A stretch of 6,871 nt of DNA from CAZKRU01 sp964555235 (GTDB taxonomy: Bacteria; Verrucomicrobiota; Verrucomicrobiia; Methylacidiphilales; CAMAQI01): the NCBI GenBank assembly GCA_964555235.1, contig CAZKRU010000125.1, positions 1 through 6,871 on the forward strand, in the 5' to 3' direction. Position numbers and translations under genes: made by a program. Below the pieces are notes generated by a model, which was not told the DNA's origin, did no database searches, and saw nothing but the letters and a program-made list of their open reading frames with translations. The stretch's first letter is position 1; every line of letters begins with the position of its first letter. Shown one piece after another: positions 1 to 5,777 of this stretch.

Positions 1-179
1 ATAACCATCCCTCCGGAGATCCAACCCCCTCGGGAGCGGATATTCAAGTGACTCGGCAGATGAAAGAAGCGGGGGAGTTGCTTCAAATCCCACTGATCGA
101 TCATGTCATCCTCGGGACGAAATCCGAACGATATGCGGATGGGTGTTATAGTTTTAAGGAATATGGGAGATTGGGGTAA
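1..179 (+). CDS. radC: RadC family protein (JAB/MPN domain), C-terminal fragment
   Basis: This is the last 58 codons of a RadC-type protein; the 5' part lies outside the window. Codons run in frame from base 3, and bases 1-2 (AT) fit the end of a His codon. The visible protein begins NHPSGDPTPSGAD and continues with IPLIDHVILG and the ending EYGRLG. The HxHPSGDPTPSxxD stretch is the metal-binding signature of the JAB/MPN fold that forms the RadC C-terminal domain, with the two His and the Asp as predicted zinc ligands. The DHVILG strand and the short tail after it match the normal RadC end, so the gene looks intact on this side. RadC was named for DNA repair, but its biochemical role is unsettled and the family is often found near mobile elements. 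No clear terminator follows; a palindromic repeat lies 63 nt downstream. Family assignment is firm; function is inherited from the family. Confidence 0.93.
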   Translation, partial: NHPSGDPTPSGADIQVTRQMKEAGELLQIPLIDHVILGTKSERYADGCYSFKEYGRLG

Positions 180-242
180 GGGAGTGAATGTTTTTTAACC
201 ACGGAAAACCATCCGAGACGATCCGGAAAAAACGATCTTTCT

Positions 243-281
243 GATTTGGTAGGGACCGATCGATGATCGGTCCGGGCTTTG
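243..281 (+). repeat. REP-like palindromic repeat, copy 1 (variant stem)
   Basis: The copy has TTTGGTAGGGAC on the left and GTCCGGGCTTTG on the right. Between them the arms GGACCGATC (253-261) and GATCGGTCC (265-273) pair perfectly over 9 bp around the 3-nt loop GAT. The flanks match copy 3 exactly, while the inner stem differs from copies 2 and 3 on both arms and still pairs. It sits in the gap after radC and upstream of the antitoxin promoter region, where it could end or shield the radC transcript. I see no T-run after it, so it is not a classical terminator. Confidence 0.85.
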
Positions 282-325
282 GGCATGTATAGACAAGAAA
301 AACATGGGATGATGAGAATGTCCGC

Positions 326-354
326 TTGATCATCTTACTGAGTGGCACTAAAGT
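326..354 (+). promoter_or_regulatory. Possible sigma-70-type promoter of the toxin-antitoxin operon
   Basis: TTGATC (326-331) and TAAAGT (349-354) are separated by 17 nt and each matches the -35/-10 consensus at 4 of 6 positions. The -10 box lies inside the operator palindrome. Transcription starting about 7 nt after it would begin at the antitoxin ATG, giving a leaderless message. This would explain why no Shine-Dalgarno sequence is seen before that ATG. The call rests on two weak boxes and is tentative. Confidence 0.35.
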
Positions 355-361
355 GTCACTC
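340..361 (+). promoter_or_regulatory. Operator palindrome directly upstream of the antitoxin
   Basis: The arms GAGTGGCACT (340-349) and AGTGTCACTC (352-361) are complementary at 9 of 10 positions around a 2-nt centre AA. The palindrome ends at the base before the antitoxin ATG. Phd/YefM antitoxins, alone or with their toxin, are known to repress their own operon by binding such palindromes. The position over the likely -10 box supports that reading. Binding is inferred; the symmetry is seen directly. Confidence 0.75.
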
Positions 362-619
362 ATGAGAACGGAATTAGTGACTACATTGAAGCGCCAGGCA
401 ACCCGAATTTTAGCGAATCTTGAGGGGAAGAGTGATCCTGTTCTCATCACAGAGCATGGCCGTCCTGCGGCTTATCTGATCGATGTAAAGGCGTTCGAGC
501 GGCTTTGCCAGCGGGTTCAGATTTTAGAGGGAATCGCCCGAGGGGAGAAAGCGATTCAAGAAGGGCGAGTGAGTAGTCAAGAAGCGGCGAAGAAGCGGAT
601 GAAACGATGGTTGAATTGA
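362..619 (+). CDS. Type II antitoxin, Phd/YefM family
   Basis: This 85-aa protein is the antitoxin of a two-gene module. The N-terminal half carries the Phd/YefM DNA-binding and dimerisation fold: TLKRQATRILANL (8-20), then the diagnostic ITEHGRPAAYLID (29-41) and FERL (45-48). The C-terminal third (about 50-85) is helical and charged and would wrap the toxin. An in-frame TTG at 326 would add 12 residues, but those codons read through the operator palindrome, so the ATG at 362 is preferred. No Shine-Dalgarno sequence precedes it, so the message may be leaderless. The last 13 nt overlap the toxin gene, which is typical of co-translated pairs. The antitoxin would neutralise the toxin in the cytoplasm and repress the operon. 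The family is clear; the exact toxin target cannot be read from this gene. Confidence 0.9.
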   Translation: MRTELVTTLKRQATRILANLEGKSDPVLITEHGRPAAYLIDVKAFERLCQRVQILEGIARGEKAIQEGRVSSQEAAKKRMKRWLN

Positions 620-906
620 TTTGGACCGAGCCGGCCCTTCAAAATCTTGATGGCATTGCAGACTACATTGCCTTGGATAAGCCTGAGGCTGCTAAAAAGC
701 TTGTCGCTCGAGTTTTTGAAAAAGTTGACGCATTGAAGCGATTACCCAAGCTAGGGACCCATCCCGTAGAGCTTCGCGGAATGGCCTACCGTCAGCTGGT
801 GGTTTCCCCCTGTCGGGTTTTCTACCGAATTGAAGAAAAGAAGATTTTCATCCTCCACGTGATGCGAGGAGAGCAGCGGGTTTCCTTATCGGGATTTGAG
901 GGTTGA
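607..906 (+). CDS. Type II toxin, RelE/ParE superfamily
   Basis: This 99-aa protein starts with an ATG inside the antitoxin's last codons (13-nt overlap), which implies translational coupling. The sequence follows the ParE/RelE order: an opening strand ELIWTEPAL (3-11), the helix pair LDGIADYIALDKPEAAKKLVAR with F37 following (14-37), the basic stretch LKRLPKLGTHPVELR (43-57), then the strands RQLVVSPCRVFYRI (62-75) and KIFILHVMRGEQ (79-90). The 'LPxLGxxxxELRG' and 'YRIE' elements resemble ParE-like members more than mRNA-cutting RelE. ParE proteins poison gyrase and RelE proteins cut mRNA on the ribosome, and which applies here cannot be settled by eye. Length is normal and no damage is seen. 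A palindromic repeat begins 15 nt after the stop. Confidence 0.9.
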   Translation: MVELIWTEPALQNLDGIADYIALDKPEAAKKLVARVFEKVDALKRLPKLGTHPVELRGMAYRQLVVSPCRVFYRIEEKKIFILHVMRGEQRVSLSGFEG

Positions 907-921
907 AAAGGTGATCATTTT

Positions 922-960
922 GATTTGGTAGGGACGCCTCTCCGCAGGCGTCCGAGTTAG
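922..960 (+). repeat. REP-like palindromic repeat, copy 2
   Basis: The left flank TTTGGTAGGGAC is identical to copies 1 and 3. The arms GGACGCCT (932-939) and AGGCGTCC (946-953) pair perfectly over 8 bp around the loop CTCCGC. The core from TTTGGTAGG through GTCCG is identical to copy 3 read on the other strand. The right flank is GAGTTAGG instead of GGGCTTTG, so this copy has diverged or is cut short at that end. It starts 15 nt after the toxin stop and has the same orientation as copy 1, so the toxin-antitoxin pair lies between two direct copies. Confidence 0.88.
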
Positions 961-999
961 GTCTTGCTTGAGCATGAATGCAGGGGTAGTAAATCGCTT

Positions 1000-1659
1000 A
1001 TGAATGCTCGCTATTTTTTGATTCTGATTTTTTCCTTTTTATTCGTCTTTTCCTCGAACGGACAGACCACTTCAAAAGTCAAAGGTGGTCCGTTGGATTC
1101 CGAAGTGGACAAAACCTCGCAATTCATTTTTTACAGTGTCTTAGAAGGTCTTTACGAAGATGGATTGTCCAATAAGGACGTTGATCAGATTTTGATAAAG
1201 AAAGAGAATCAGGGGTATTTCCATTTCATCTATGCCTGTCCTGTATGTGGAGCAACGATCTGGGCTCTTGAGGCTTATCGCTCCCGCCCAGAGCGATTTT
1301 ACGGCCTCAAGCGCGACGGATCAACATTTGGGAATGGACTCTCAAGTTCACTGCGCGACCAACTTTACAGTGAGAATGCGACACAACGGCTGATAGTTAT
1401 CAATAAACTCGTTAAAGACTGGATCGCGCGTCGAATGGATAAACTGAATCTATCCCAGAAGGATCGCATCGAATTGGAGAGGGCATTGGAAAAGAAACGA
1501 GAAGCTGGGATGGAAGCGCTCAAGAGTTTTCGTCGATTAGAGCATGGTCCAAATTTCGGAGTTGCAGAAGCGGCTCCAGCTTACAAAGATCTTGATGAGT
1601 GTGCCGTTTGTAACGGCGCTGTCGGGAAAGTAATGAAGTTGCCAGACTCAAAAAAATAA
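1000..1659 (+). CDS. Probable exported protein with two CxxC pairs
   Basis: This is a 219-aa protein of unknown function. Residues 1-20 form a convincing Sec signal peptide: N-R near the start, then a hydrophobic core LILIFSFLFVF, with likely cleavage near SSNGQ. There is no lipobox Cys. The mature part has two CxxC pairs, YACPVCG (C80, C83) and ECAVCNG (C201, C204), separated by about 115 residues. The region between holds FYGLKRDGSTFGNGL (100-114) and a long charged helix (about 136-180). The two pairs could make one zinc site or two disulphides. I faintly recall similar 'YACPxC' secreted proteins in planctomycete-type genomes, but have no named family. A TTG at 964 in the same frame would add 12 residues before the signal peptide and is less likely; AGGGG (982-986) is a distant Shine-Dalgarno candidate for the ATG at 1000. 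Confidence 0.75.
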   Translation: MNARYFLILIFSFLFVFSSNGQTTSKVKGGPLDSEVDKTSQFIFYSVLEGLYEDGLSNKDVDQILIKKENQGYFHFIYACPVCGATIWALEAYRSRPERFYGLKRDGSTFGNGLSSSLRDQLYSENATQRLIVINKLVKDWIARRMDKLNLSQKDRIELERALEKKREAGMEALKSFRRLEHGPNFGVAEAAPAYKDLDECAVCNGAVGKVMKLPDSKK

Positions 1660-1730
1660 AAAAAGACGACTCAGTTTAGTGAATCAAATCTGTATTGCTT
1701 GGAAAAGGCAATGGAGTCGTATCAAGAGAT

Positions 1731-2519
1731 ATGTCCCCATTCCAGCCTAAACGCCTTCGGCAGATTTGGAATGCATGTCAACGAAGTGAGAAAGGGTTTT
1801 TTGATCTGCGATTTGACATTCAAACCGATGAATATTACAAAACTCGTGTGAATTTTGTTTGTGTCTGGTACCTTGTGATTGCCTTTTATTTTGTCCCTAA
1901 GCTTGTGGCGGGAGACAAAGTGAAACCGATTGAAAATTACGATTTGGATTCCAAGATGAGAAATCCAGAGGCGGCGGTAATCCTTATGACGGCAGGAAGG
2001 CCGTTACTCATAAAAATTCAAGTCGATCCCGAGGGGAGATGGTTTGAGTTCAAGGGACAAAAAAACGAGCCGGTCATTTTCCCCGTCGAAGTAGGGAAGC
2101 CGGTGATTCTCGATAAAATCTACACGGATCTTACTTCGCTCCAGCAAAACTTATTTTACTCAGAGACGTCCCGCTATGTATTGAAGAATACTGACAAAAA
2201 GCAGAATCAAACGCCGATTCATGAGGCAGGACTTTACTATTTGGGTTCTATTTCGCATCAGGAAAGAAATCCCATCGAGGATTCAACCGAGGATTGGATT
2301 GTATTACAGTTGGCCCAAAAAAAATATCCTCAGCTTTTTTCAAAAATGAAACATGTGAATTTCACCATGGAGGGTGCAAAGCAAAAATACGACGATTATC
2401 TGGTACAGAAGGCTCAGGCACAGAAAATTGCTCGACTCAAGAAGGAAGAGGAGGATCGAAAGCTCCGCCAGCAATTGGATCAAGGGCTACCGAATCCCCA
2501 GCCAATTGAGAGGCGTTAG
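1731..2519 (+). CDS. Unrecognised protein with one hydrophobic segment and charged C-terminal tail
   Basis: I do not recognise this protein, which is 262 aa from the ATG at 1731. Residues about 41-60 are strongly hydrophobic (VNFVCVWYLVIAFYFVPKL, then VAGD), resembling a signal peptide or signal anchor. The following 150 residues are mixed, with AVILMTAGRPLLIKIQV and FEFKGQKNEPVIFPVEVGKP suggesting beta strands. The end, from about KYDDYLVQKAQAQ, is a charged probable coiled coil rich in K, E, R and Q, finishing NPQPIERR. The N-terminus is uncertain. In-frame alternatives are TTG at 1695 (12 residues longer) and GTG at 1848, which would put the hydrophobic stretch right at the start, as in a signal peptide, but without the usual basic residue. 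None has a good ribosome binding site. It follows the CxxC protein by 71 nt on the same strand. Coding is supported by length and composition; function is unknown. Confidence 0.6.
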   Translation: MSPFQPKRLRQIWNACQRSEKGFFDLRFDIQTDEYYKTRVNFVCVWYLVIAFYFVPKLVAGDKVKPIENYDLDSKMRNPEAAVILMTAGRPLLIKIQVDPEGRWFEFKGQKNEPVIFPVEVGKPVILDKIYTDLTSLQQNLFYSETSRYVLKNTDKKQNQTPIHEAGLYYLGSISHQERNPIEDSTEDWIVLQLAQKKYPQLFSKMKHVNFTMEGAKQKYDDYLVQKAQAQKIARLKKEEEDRKLRQQLDQGLPNPQPIERR

Positions 2520-2538
2520 CGAAATCAAAAAATATTCT

Positions 2539-2570
2539 CTCCATCCGAACGATTTTCCGTTGGAATGGAG
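2539..2570 (+). terminator. Imperfect hairpin after the unrecognised gene, possible terminator
   Basis: CTCCATCCGAACG (2539-2551) pairs with CGTTGGAATGGAG (2558-2570) at 11 of 13 positions around a 6-nt loop ATTTTC. CATTATTTTA follows, which is T-rich but broken by A. It lies 19 nt after one stop and 41 nt before the next start, so it could be a weak terminator or a stabilising stem between the two genes. Confidence 0.4.
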
Positions 2571-2610
2571 CATTATTTTAGGATGAATTCACGCGCACGA
2601 TATTGAGACG

Positions 2611-3204
2611 ATGAGACCAATCCTACTCATTGCATTTTTCGGGTTCCTTATTCAAGGGGATGCATCGGGAGAGAGTTTGGTCGAGTCGGCCAGAAGGCAG
2701 ATCGGAGTGACTCGACAGTACGACTCAAGCTATACTCCTCTGGCCTATCCGAATGGGGATGTGCCTCAGGATCGTGGCGTCTGTACGGATGTGGTGATTC
2801 GAGCATTGCGTCAGTCGAGCCAGATGGATTTGCAAAAGTTGATTCATGAGGACATGCAGTCAAACTTTTCATCTTATCCAAAGTTATGGGGTTTAAGTAA
2901 GCCGGATAAAAATATTGATCATCGGCGCGTTCCAAACATTCAAACCTACTTTTCGCGACAGGGGTATGCGATGAAGGTGAGCCCGGAGGATCGCGATTAT
3001 CTTGCCGGTGATATTGTCACCTGTCTCTTGCCGGGAAACCTTCCTCACATCATGATCGTTAGCGACAAGAAGACCGCTTCAGGTCGACCGCTCGTGATTC
3101 ATAATATTGGGAGAGGAACCCAAGAGGAAGAGATGCTCTTTGTGTATCCGACCACGGGACATTATAGAATTAAAAGGAAATCGGAAAACACGCAGCGTCC
3201 GTAG
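2611..3204 (+). CDS. DUF1287 family exported protein
   Basis: This 197-aa protein matches DUF1287 (the family of E. coli YijF) along nearly its whole length. The first 20 residues form a signal peptide (RPILLIAFFGFLIQG, then DASGES), so it should act in the periplasm. Family landmarks appear in order: QIGVTRQYDSSYTPLAYPNG (30-49), DRGVCTDVVIRALR (54-67) with C58, LIHEDM (77-82), NIDHRRVPNI (101-110), and the late DIVTCLL / LPHIMIVSD / PLVIHNIG strands with H146 and H164. The Cys plus later His pattern resembles NlpC/P60-like papain-fold proteins, so C58 and H146 are candidate active-site residues, but no activity is established to my knowledge. Length is normal. GAG about 7 nt before the ATG is a weak ribosome binding site. 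It converges on the McsA-like gene, with a palindromic repeat between them. Confidence 0.88.
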   Translation: MRPILLIAFFGFLIQGDASGESLVESARRQIGVTRQYDSSYTPLAYPNGDVPQDRGVCTDVVIRALRQSSQMDLQKLIHEDMQSNFSSYPKLWGLSKPDKNIDHRRVPNIQTYFSRQGYAMKVSPEDRDYLAGDIVTCLLPGNLPHIMIVSDKKTASGRPLVIHNIGRGTQEEEMLFVYPTTGHYRIKRKSENTQRP

Positions 3205-3232
3205 GCGAGGAAGCTGCCGGTTTTTTGTCATT

Positions 3233-3271
3233 CAAAGCCCGGACGCCTGCGGAGAGGCGTCCCTACCAAAG
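3233..3271 (-). repeat. REP-like palindromic repeat, copy 3 (inverted)
   Basis: Read on the minus strand, this copy has TTTGGTAGGGAC, the 8-bp arms GGACGCCT and AGGCGTCC around CTCCGC, and the right flank GGGCTTTG. The core is identical to copy 2, and the right flank is identical to copy 1, so it looks like the most complete form of the element. It fills the gap between two convergent genes, starting 28 nt after the DUF1287 stop and ending 5 nt from the McsA-like stop, where a hairpin could serve both transcripts. Confidence 0.88.
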
Positions 3272-3276
3272 GATGC

Positions 3277-3771
3277 TTACGCTTCCTTCATCTGTGACTG
3301 AAGCTGCTGAATCTGATCCCTGAGTGAAGCGGCGAGTTCGTACTTTTCTTCTTTGACGGCGACGTGAAGGTCGGTCTGTAATTCAGAAATACGATGTTGG
3401 AAGAAGGACGATTTTTGGAGGCGGGCCGGAATTTTACCTTTGTGAACGGTATCCTTATGCATGTCTTTGAGGATCATGCCAAGACCTTCGGCGAAGGTGG
3501 CGTAGCAGGCGGGGCAACCGAGTCGTCCGGTTTTTTTGAAATCAGGTTGGGTGAATCCACATTCAGAACAGACGAGTTCTTCGGGATTTCCGGCTTTCAT
3601 GTTTTCGGAAGCACCGAGTCCAAGAAGCATATCGGCGAGCGAAAAACCGGCAGGATCGGCGACCCCTTTTTCCTTGGCGCATTTATCGCAAAGGTCAATT
3701 TTCTGCATTTTTCCCCCAATAATCTGGGTGAGGTGTACGTTGGCCGGCGCGCTGCAAATTTGACACTTCAT
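3277..3771 (-). CDS. McsA-like protein: four CxxC pairs plus a UVR domain
   Basis: This 164-aa cytoplasmic protein has the McsA architecture. Four CxxC pairs (C3/C6, C28/C31, C68/C71, C86/C89) make two zinc-binding modules of the treble-clef/ribbon kind, followed by a linker and a C-terminal UvrB/UvrC motif, ISELQTDLHVAVKEEKYELAASLRDQIQQL (128-157). In Bacillus, McsA is the zinc-containing activator of the protein-arginine kinase McsB, which tags proteins for ClpCP degradation, and it also responds to metal and oxidative stress. Here no mcsB follows: the next thing downstream is a palindromic repeat and a convergent gene. The start overlaps the stop of the aminotransferase by 4 nt (ATGA), so translation is probably coupled. 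The domain order is clear. Whether it partners an arginine kinase elsewhere in the genome is unknown, so I leave the symbol blank. Confidence 0.88.
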   Translation of the reverse strand: MKCQICSAPANVHLTQIIGGKMQKIDLCDKCAKEKGVADPAGFSLADMLLGLGASENMKAGNPEELVCSECGFTQPDFKKTGRLGCPACYATFAEGLGMILKDMHKDTVHKGKIPARLQKSSFFQHRISELQTDLHVAVKEEKYELAASLRDQIQQLQSQMKEA

Positions 3772-4646
3772 TTCTGAGGGTAAATTGGCACGCCGCTGTT
3801 CTGAGTCAAGTGGCGGAATTTCTCCATGAGCTGCATGGTCATCGGGCCGGGCTTGCCTTCCCCGATTTTTCGACCATCGACATCTGCCACCGGAACGAGT
3901 TCTGCTCCGGTTCCGGTGAGAAAGATCTCATCGGCAACGAAGAGGTCGTAGCGGGTCAATTGAAGCTCTTTGATTTCTTTTCCGAGCGTTCGGCAAAGAT
4001 CAAAGGCAACTCGACGAGTGATCCCGCCCAAAGCGCCGGCATGGATCGGAGGCGTGAAAACCTCCCCTTTTTTGATCACGAAAATATTGTCGCCCGTACA
4101 CTCGGCGACGTAGCCTTCGTGATTGAGCATGATCGATTCCTGGGCGCCGGCCTGATTCCCTTCGATCTTTGCCATGATGTTGTTCAGGTAATTGAGGGAT
4201 TTCACGGCAGGACTAAGCGCTGCAGGAGAAATGCGTTGCGTCGCAGCAGTATTGACCTTGAGGCCTTCCCGATAATATTTTTCGGGGTAGAGCTGAATCG
4301 TTGCCGCAATGATGAAAATCGTTGCTTTGGGGCATTTGTCGGGGCTCAGGCCGAGATCTCCCGTGCCGCGAGTGACCACGAGGCGAATGTATCCGTTCTG
4401 GATCTTACTGCGGCGGCAGGTTTCCAAGGTGGCTTCCTGAAGTTCGTCAATCGTCATTGGAATGGTAAGCAGGATCGCTTTGGCTGAATCGTAGAGACGC
4501 TCGAGGTGTTCCCGAAGGAGAAAGACCCGTCCGTTGTAAGCGCGGATTCCTTCAAAGATCCCGTCGCCATACAGGAGCCCGTGGTCGAAGACCGAGATTT
4601 TGGCGTCGTCTTTTGCGTAAAATTTTCCGTCGATGTAGATTTCCAT
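3768..4646 (-). CDS. ilvE: Branched-chain amino acid aminotransferase (class IV PLP enzyme)
   Basis: This 292-aa protein is a fold-type IV aminotransferase that interconverts leucine, isoleucine and valine with their 2-keto acids using glutamate / 2-oxoglutarate. It is complete. Landmarks: IYIDGKFYAKDDAKISVFDHGLLYGDGIFEGIRAY (3-37), the arginine in LREHLERL (44-51), the PLP lysine K149 in PAVKSLNYLNNIMAK, the glutamate E182 in GYVAECTGDNIFVI that contacts the cofactor ring, the phosphate-binding loop GGITRR (207-212), and DEIFLTGTGAELVPV (239-253). D-amino acid transaminase and aminodeoxychorismate lyase share the fold, but the SLNYLNN motif and the GTGAELVPV ending are typical of IlvE. The ATG has AGAG about 9 nt upstream. 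The McsA-like gene follows with a 4-nt overlap. The 154-nt gap to terC gives room for its own promoter, though I see no convincing -35/-10 pair. Confidence 0.93.
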   Translation of the reverse strand: MEIYIDGKFYAKDDAKISVFDHGLLYGDGIFEGIRAYNGRVFLLREHLERLYDSAKAILLTIPMTIDELQEATLETCRRSKIQNGYIRLVVTRGTGDLGLSPDKCPKATIFIIAATIQLYPEKYYREGLKVNTAATQRISPAALSPAVKSLNYLNNIMAKIEGNQAGAQESIMLNHEGYVAECTGDNIFVIKKGEVFTPPIHAGALGGITRRVAFDLCRTLGKEIKELQLTRYDLFVADEIFLTGTGAELVPVADVDGRKIGEGKPGPMTMQLMEKFRHLTQNSGVPIYPQK

Positions 4647-4745
4647 AAGAAAGGCTCTCTAAACTCCAAGAGTTGCGTTCAAAAATCCAGCAAAATCCGT
4701 TAATTTTAAAATCTTTAGGGATTCGGTGGAAGGTGTAGAAATGGA

Positions 4746-4779
4746 TTTTTTTTCACACAAAGCCACGAAGCCACAAAGA
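4746..4779 (+). repeat. T8 tract followed by CACAAAGC-type 8-nt tandem repeat
   Basis: Eight T residues (4746-4753) and two spacer bases precede three 8-nt units, CACAAAGC, CACGAAGC and CACAAAGA (4756-4779), which differ from each other by one or two bases. It lies between terC and ilvE. I recall similar CACAAAG/CACGAAG strings as scattered intergenic repeats in many environmental bacterial genomes; the function is unknown. Nothing else in the 154-nt gap stands out. Confidence 0.6.
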
Positions 4780-4800
4780 AATCCCCTTTTTGCTTCCGCA

Positions 4801-5742
4801 TTATTTCGCTTCGGGAGCGGGACGATGGAAAAAGGAAGCAATAATGGAACCGGTGAGAATCGACAGAACAACGCCGAGAGAGACAAGCGTGTCAATGGGG
4901 TAGTAATGACTCATGAGCATTTTGGCTCCGACAAAAGCGAGGACAATGCCCAGGCCGTATTTGAGATAATGAAAGAAATGCATGATGCTGGAGAGGGCGA
5001 AGTAGAGGGAGCGAAGTCCTAAGATTGCAAAAACGTTGGAAGTAAAAACAATAAACGGATCGGGGGTGATGGCAAAAATGGCCGGAATGGAGTCGACGGC
5101 GAAGATCAAGTCTGTGACCTCGACGCAAATGAGAACAATGAATAGTGGGGTCGCCCAGAGGCGGCCTTGCTCATATACCCAAAAGTGTTCGCCACGGTAT
5201 TCCGTAGTCACGGGGAAAAATTTTCGGAAAAGTCGAACAATCGGATTGCGTTCCGGTTCCAGTTTTTCATCTTCTTTCGTCAGCATCTTGATGCCGGTGA
5301 AGACGAGGAAGGCTCCAAAAAGATAGATAATCCAATGGAATCGTTGAATTAAGACGGCTCCCGCACCAATCATGGCCCCGCGCATGAGCAACGCTCCAAT
5401 GATTCCCCAAAAGAGGACGCGGTGCTGGTATATTTTGGGAACATGAAAATAGGTAAAGAGAGTCAAGAAGACGAAGAGATTGTCGACACTGAGGGAATAT
5501 TCGATGAGGTACCCGGTCAGAAATTCAATGGCCTTCTGTTTGCCGAAGAAGTACCAAACCCCGAGATTGAAGAACAATGCCAGCGAAACCCAGACGGCGG
5601 TCCAGCCGAGGGCTTCTTTTACTCCGACTTCGTGATTTTTTCGATGTAAGATACCAAGATCCAGCGCGAGGAGAAAAAGGACAAAGACAATAAAAGTGGC
5701 CCATCCCCAAAAAGGGACGGATGCGGTCAGGGTAGCAATCAT
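4801..5742 (-). CDS. TerC family integral membrane protein (TerC/Alx type)
   Basis: This 313-aa inner-membrane protein has about eight or nine hydrophobic segments. The family signature is visible: an acidic first half with YLIEYSLSVDNLFVF (E81, D87), the middle loop after FTGIKML rich in charge (156-170), and the second conserved acidic cluster CVEVTDLIFAVDSIPAIFAI (E208, D211, D217), then GLRSLYFAL. These acidic residues sit within membrane segments and are the expected metal-handling residues. TerC relatives have been linked to tellurium resistance, and Alx/YceF-type members to manganese export and pH response. Length and pattern fit the Alx-like group, and no tellurite-resistance partners are nearby, so metal-ion homeostasis is the likelier role. 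The ATG has AGGAG three nt upstream. A hairpin lies 36 nt upstream in the leader. It is followed after 154 nt by ilvE on the same strand. Confidence 0.92.
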   Translation of the reverse strand: MIATLTASVPFWGWATFIVFVLFLLALDLGILHRKNHEVGVKEALGWTAVWVSLALFFNLGVWYFFGKQKAIEFLTGYLIEYSLSVDNLFVFLTLFTYFHVPKIYQHRVLFWGIIGALLMRGAMIGAGAVLIQRFHWIIYLFGAFLVFTGIKMLTKEDEKLEPERNPIVRLFRKFFPVTTEYRGEHFWVYEQGRLWATPLFIVLICVEVTDLIFAVDSIPAIFAITPDPFIVFTSNVFAILGLRSLYFALSSIMHFFHYLKYGLGIVLAFVGAKMLMSHYYPIDTLVSLGVVLSILTGSIIASFFHRPAPEAK

Positions 5743-5777
5743 TTTCTCCTCGAAGATTTCATTTTTCAGTCACATTC

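Noticed and set aside
3192..3226. GCAGC / GCTGC stem followed by six T residues, a possible terminator for the DUF1287 gene
   Set aside because: The stem is only 5 bp with a 16-nt loop, three bases separate it from the T-run, and it overlaps the end of the coding region.
3394..3777. Open frames on the + strand across the McsA-like gene
   Set aside because: They are antisense to a gene with clear zinc and UVR motifs and have no recognisable features.
4801..5742. Tellurite-resistance operon
   Set aside because: Only a TerC-type protein is present; none of the usual TerD/TerB partners are nearby, so the name alone does not support that role.
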